From: Saprospiraceae bacterium | GTDB taxonomy: Bacteria > Bacteroidota > Bacteroidia > Chitinophagales > Saprospiraceae | Reading direction: 5' to 3' | Length of the DNA: 58,520 nucleotides | Assembly: GCA_029212405.1 (NCBI GenBank) | Contig: JARGNR010000038.1 | Coordinates: 1 to 58,520 of the forward strand | Shown: positions 55,782 to 58,520 of the stretch, piece after piece | Layout of the letters: every line of letters starts with the position of its first letter | How positions within the stretch are numbered: the stretch's first letter is position 1 | Program-made: the position numbers and the translations under genes | Notes under the pieces: generated by a model | Database searches by the model: none | What the model was told of the DNA's origin: nothing | Seen by the model: the letters and a program-made list of their open reading frames with translations, nothing else

Positions 55782-57260
55782 ATGGGGCAGACAAAAAAAG
55801 TAGTAGTGATAGGATCAGGATTTGCGGGGTTGGCATCTGCATGTTGCTTGGCAAAGGAAGGAGTTGACGTTACTGTTGTTGAGAAAAATGATTCTTTAGG
55901 AGGAAGAGCACGAAAATTTGAGGAAAAAGGGTTTGTTTTTGATATGGGACCTAGCTGGTATTGGATGCCAGAAGTATTTGAGAATTTTTTTGAAAGGTTT
56001 GGTAAGAAAGTTTCAGATTATTATCATCTCAATAGATTAGATCCATCTTACAGAGTATATTTTGAAGATGATTTTGTAGATGTTCCTGCCTCAATGGAAG
56101 ATTTGTATGCTTTTTTTGAAGAGCATGAGCCAGGATCTTCAAAATTGTTAAAGAAGTTCTTAGATGAGGCAGAATACAAGTATCGGGTTGGCATGGATGA
56201 ATTTGTATGGAAACCTGGTCATTCGATTTTTGAATTTGTAGACATTCGAGTAATCAAGAGCTTATTCAAATTACAAATGTTTTCGAGTATTGATAAACAG
56301 ATAAGAAGTCTATTTAAGAATCCCAAACTTGTAAAGATTTTGGAGTTTCCAGTTTTGTTTTTAGGCGCGAAACCTTCTGATACACCTGGACTGTATAGTT
56401 TGATGAATTATGCAGATTTGAAATTGGGTACTTGGTATCCTGATGGAGGAATGCATAAAGTTATAGAAGGTATGGTCAGCTTGGCCAAAGAGCTGGGGGT
56501 CAAATTTGAGACCAATACTAATGTGACTGGAGTAAGCATAGAATCTGGTAGGGTAGTTTCAGCGAATTCCGATCAGACGTCTATTCCATGTGATTTTTTA
56601 GTTGCGAGTGCAGATTATCATCACGTTGATCAAAAGATTCTACCAGATGGATATCGCAATTACGATGAGCAATATTGGGATAAACGTAAGATGGCACCTT
56701 CTTCCCTTTTGTTTTATATTGGGTTGGATAAGAAGCTGGATAGAATTAAACACCATAATTTATTCTTTGATGCTGATTTTGAAGTACACGCCACAGAAAT
56801 ATATACCAGCCCTAAATGGCCTACGAAACCTCTTTTTTACGTATGTTGTCCATCAAAAACAGATGACTCTGTAGCCCCTGAGGGATGTGAAAATATTTTC
56901 TTATTGGTTCCACTGGCCCCCAACTTAGAAGATAGTGAAGAGATGAGGGAAAAATATTTTAATCGGATTTGTGATCGAATATTTGCAAGAACAAGTATGG
57001 ATATTCGTTCACACATAGTATATAAAAGGTCATATTGCATGGACGATTTTAAAAAAGACTACAATGCTTATAAAGGAAATGCATATGGACTGGCTAATAC
57101 TTTATTGCAAACTGCATTTTTAAAACCGAAATTGAAAAATAGGCATTTGGATAATCTTTATTATACAGGGCAGTTGACAACTCCTGGTCCAGGTGTCCCG
57201 CCTTCATTGATTTCAGGTCAAGTTGTTGCTTCGGAAATCCTCAAAACCATAAAATCATGA
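55782..57260 (+). CDS. crtI: Phytoene desaturase (CrtI type)
   Basis: This product of about 492 residues starts at the ATG at 55782 (MGQTKKVVVIGSG); an upstream frame adds 20 unneeded residues. The FAD-binding Rossmann motif GSGFAGLASACCLAKEG is at about 11-27, with the acidic end of the second strand (VVEK) and GGRARKFEEKGFVFDMGPSW following, a CrtI hallmark. The C-terminal motif TGQLTTPGPGVPPSLISG is also typical. CrtI-type enzymes add double bonds to phytoene on the way to lycopene. The stop overlaps the ATG of crtB (ATGATG), so the two are made together. A related desaturase of the carotenoid pathway cannot be excluded. Confidence 0.92.
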   Translation: MGQTKKVVVIGSGFAGLASACCLAKEGVDVTVVEKNDSLGGRARKFEEKGFVFDMGPSWYWMPEVFENFFERFGKKVSDYYHLNRLDPSYRVYFEDDFVDVPASMEDLYAFFEEHEPGSSKLLKKFLDEAEYKYRVGMDEFVWKPGHSIFEFVDIRVIKSLFKLQMFSSIDKQIRSLFKNPKLVKILEFPVLFLGAKPSDTPGLYSLMNYADLKLGTWYPDGGMHKVIEGMVSLAKELGVKFETNTNVTGVSIESGRVVSANSDQTSIPCDFLVASADYHHVDQKILPDGYRNYDEQYWDKRKMAPSSLLFYIGLDKKLDRIKHHNLFFDADFEVHATEIYTSPKWPTKPLFYVCCPSKTDDSVAPEGCENIFLLVPLAPNLEDSEEMREKYFNRICDRIFARTSMDIRSHIVYKRSYCMDDFKKDYNAYKGNAYGLANTLLQTAFLKPKLKNRHLDNLYYTGQLTTPGPGVPPSLISGQVVASEILKTIKS

Positions 57261-58093
57261 TGTCATTATATTCTAAAACATGTGCCGACTGCAGTAAGTT
57301 GATTACAAACTACTATAGTACATCCTTTTCATTGGGTATAAAAATGTTTGCTTCAGAATTGAGATCTCCAATCTATTCCATTTATGGGTTTGTGAGATTT
57401 GCCGATGAGATTGTTGATACATTTCATGATAAGGATAAAAGAGGATTACTAGAAGAGTTTAATCAGGATACATTTAAGGCGTTGGAAAGAGGTATAAGTA
57501 CAAATCCAGTATTGCATACATTTCAAGAAGTTGTGCACCAATACAATATTGAATATGCGCATATAGAGGCATTCTTAAAAAGTATGGAGATGGACTTGGT
57601 GGATATTGAGTACGATGAGGCTACGCTTAAAGAATACATATATGGATCGGCGGAGGTAATCGGTCTTATGTGCTTAAAAGTATTTTGCAATGGAAATGAA
57701 AGTCAGTATAAGGAATTAGAGCCCTATGCTATTTCATTGGGATCTGCATTTCAAAAAATCAACTTTTTGCGAGATATGAAGAGTGATTTTGAAGAAAGGG
57801 GGCGAGTTTATTTTCCTGGCGTTGATTTATCGAACTTCACCCAAGAGGACAAGTTGAGAATTGAAGATGATATCCAAAAAGAATTTGATCATGCACTTAT
57901 TGGCATTCAGAGGTTACCAAGAGGAGCTAAATTGGGAGTATATACCGCATATAGATATTATATCTCATTGTTCTACAAAATAAAGGAAGCTCAAGCCAGT
58001 AATATTTTATCCAAAAGGATTCGAATCAACAATGGCAAGAAGATGTATTTATTAACTGCTTCAGCGGTAAAAAACAAGTTTGGACTTCTTTAG
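57257..58093 (+). CDS. crtB: Phytoene synthase
   Basis: The 278-residue protein belongs to the squalene/phytoene synthase family. The two Asp-rich motifs that bind magnesium and the diphosphates are present: DEIVD at 50-54 and DMKSD at about 172-176, with ERGRVYFP after the second. It joins two geranylgeranyl diphosphates to phytoene, the substrate of the desaturase encoded just before it. The ATG overlaps the crtI stop by four bases. No hydroxylase or cyclase gene follows in the window, so the final pigment is not known. Confidence 0.92.
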   Translation: MMSLYSKTCADCSKLITNYYSTSFSLGIKMFASELRSPIYSIYGFVRFADEIVDTFHDKDKRGLLEEFNQDTFKALERGISTNPVLHTFQEVVHQYNIEYAHIEAFLKSMEMDLVDIEYDEATLKEYIYGSAEVIGLMCLKVFCNGNESQYKELEPYAISLGSAFQKINFLRDMKSDFEERGRVYFPGVDLSNFTQEDKLRIEDDIQKEFDHALIGIQRLPRGAKLGVYTAYRYYISLFYKIKEAQASNILSKRIRINNGKKMYLLTASAVKNKFGLL

Positions 58094-58442
58094 TAGCTGA
58101 TTTTTCTACATAACTTCTTGATTTCTAACAGAAGAGTTGGTGTCCCCTCCTTTTTCATCCACATCTAATCCATTTAGACCTTCATTTGTCTATGAATTTT
58201 GGGCATGTAGTCCGATTTATACTATGTTTTTCACGAATATCTAGGTGCAAACAATATTTTGATAACTTTTCTTATTTTTTTTTCAAATAAATTTTATTTC
58301 GTAGAATATCAAATCATCTACTTTATGTTTTGTTTTGTGGTAGAAATAGCAGAAGTTTAGAGCTTTACTAAAGCTTGTGAAATATTAAATTTTTGATCAT
58401 TTTGATAGGAATAAAAAAATATTCAAAAAACTTTGCGAAAAG
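58094..58442. other. AT-rich intergenic region after crtB
   Basis: No reading frame of interest and no strong terminator can be seen. A long T-rich and A-rich stretch lies at about 58255-58310. Confidence 0.45.
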
Positions 58443-58475
58443 TTTGGTTAGTAAGTTCTTTTGCGTGTATCTTTG
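58443..58475 (+). promoter_or_regulatory. Strong Bacteroidota promoter reading out of the window
   Basis: TTTG at 58443-58446 and TATCTTTG at 58468-58475, separated by 21 bases, are an exact match to the phylum's consensus. The transcript would begin near 58481. A possible start codon is the ATG at 58511, leaving only three codons in the window, so the gene cannot be named. Confidence 0.7.
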
Positions 58476-58520
58476 CGACCCCTTACGGAGGGATAGTGAT
58501 TAAAGAAATCATGAATCTTG

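Noticed and set aside
58476-58500. GC-richer stretch at the right edge that could start an RNA gene
   Set aside because: The piece is too short to fold into a tRNA or match rRNA; a leader of a protein gene starting at 58511 is just as likely.

Overview
The window looks like a piece of a Bacteroidota chromosome, probably a marine or environmental lineage rich in surface proteins. The evidence is AT-rich DNA, promoters matching the Bacteroidota type (TTG or TTTG about 20 bases before TAnnTTTG), a PorW/SprE-like type IX secretion (T9SS) lipoprotein, at least six proteins ending in a T9SS C-terminal sorting domain, ECF sigma/anti-sigma pairs, and a flexirubin/carotenoid-clade style crtI-crtB pair. 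I cannot fix the genus.

Layout. 1-8.1 kb: a small HAD phosphatase, a membrane-anchored M23 peptidase, divergent from it the PorW/SprE-like lipoprotein, an MsbA-like ABC exporter and a T9SS cargo protein. 8.2 kb: tRNA-Asn with its own promoter and terminator. 8.6-14.9 kb (minus strand): a compact peptide-export locus consisting of a 55-residue precursor with a 15-residue double-glycine leader and a four-cysteine core, a three-gene ABC-type membrane complex with overlapping stop/start codons, a membrane-anchored thioredoxin-like protein, and a C39 peptidase-containing ABC exporter; a two-helix membrane protein upstream could be an immunity protein. This is the most notable system here. 15.0-17.3 kb: an orphan T9SS sorting domain, a secreted T9SS protein and decayed sequence.

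17.3-21.5 kb: a periplasm-facing TPR-CHAT peptidase convergent with an ECF sigma factor and a one-pass anti-sigma-like protein whose periplasmic part is TPR-like; a 16-bp inverted repeat covers the sigma start codon. 21.6-26.6 kb: two large secreted surface proteins sharing an N-terminal module, one with beta-roll repeats and an S74-type C-terminal chaperone. 27.2-30.6 kb: a PNGase F-like secreted glycoamidase whose first domain seems split by a LamG insertion, followed by the 51-codon relic of a propeller-type sensor. 31.2-41.3 kb: a lipoprotein, a second ECF sigma factor, an anti-sigma/beta-barrel fusion and a 2058-residue adhesin with an internal duplication, cohesin and dockerin-like parts. 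41.4-43.8 kb: a beta-helix T9SS protein.

44.1-50.7 kb: a TetR regulator followed by a TolC-like, membrane-fusion and RND efflux operon. 50.8-54.8 kb: a secreted M24 metallopeptidase and ribosomal protein S1 with an unusual helix-hairpin-helix tail. 54.8-58.5 kb: a small lipoprotein, crtI-crtB carotenoid genes and a strong promoter reading out of the window. All functions come from reading the sequence; no database search was run.
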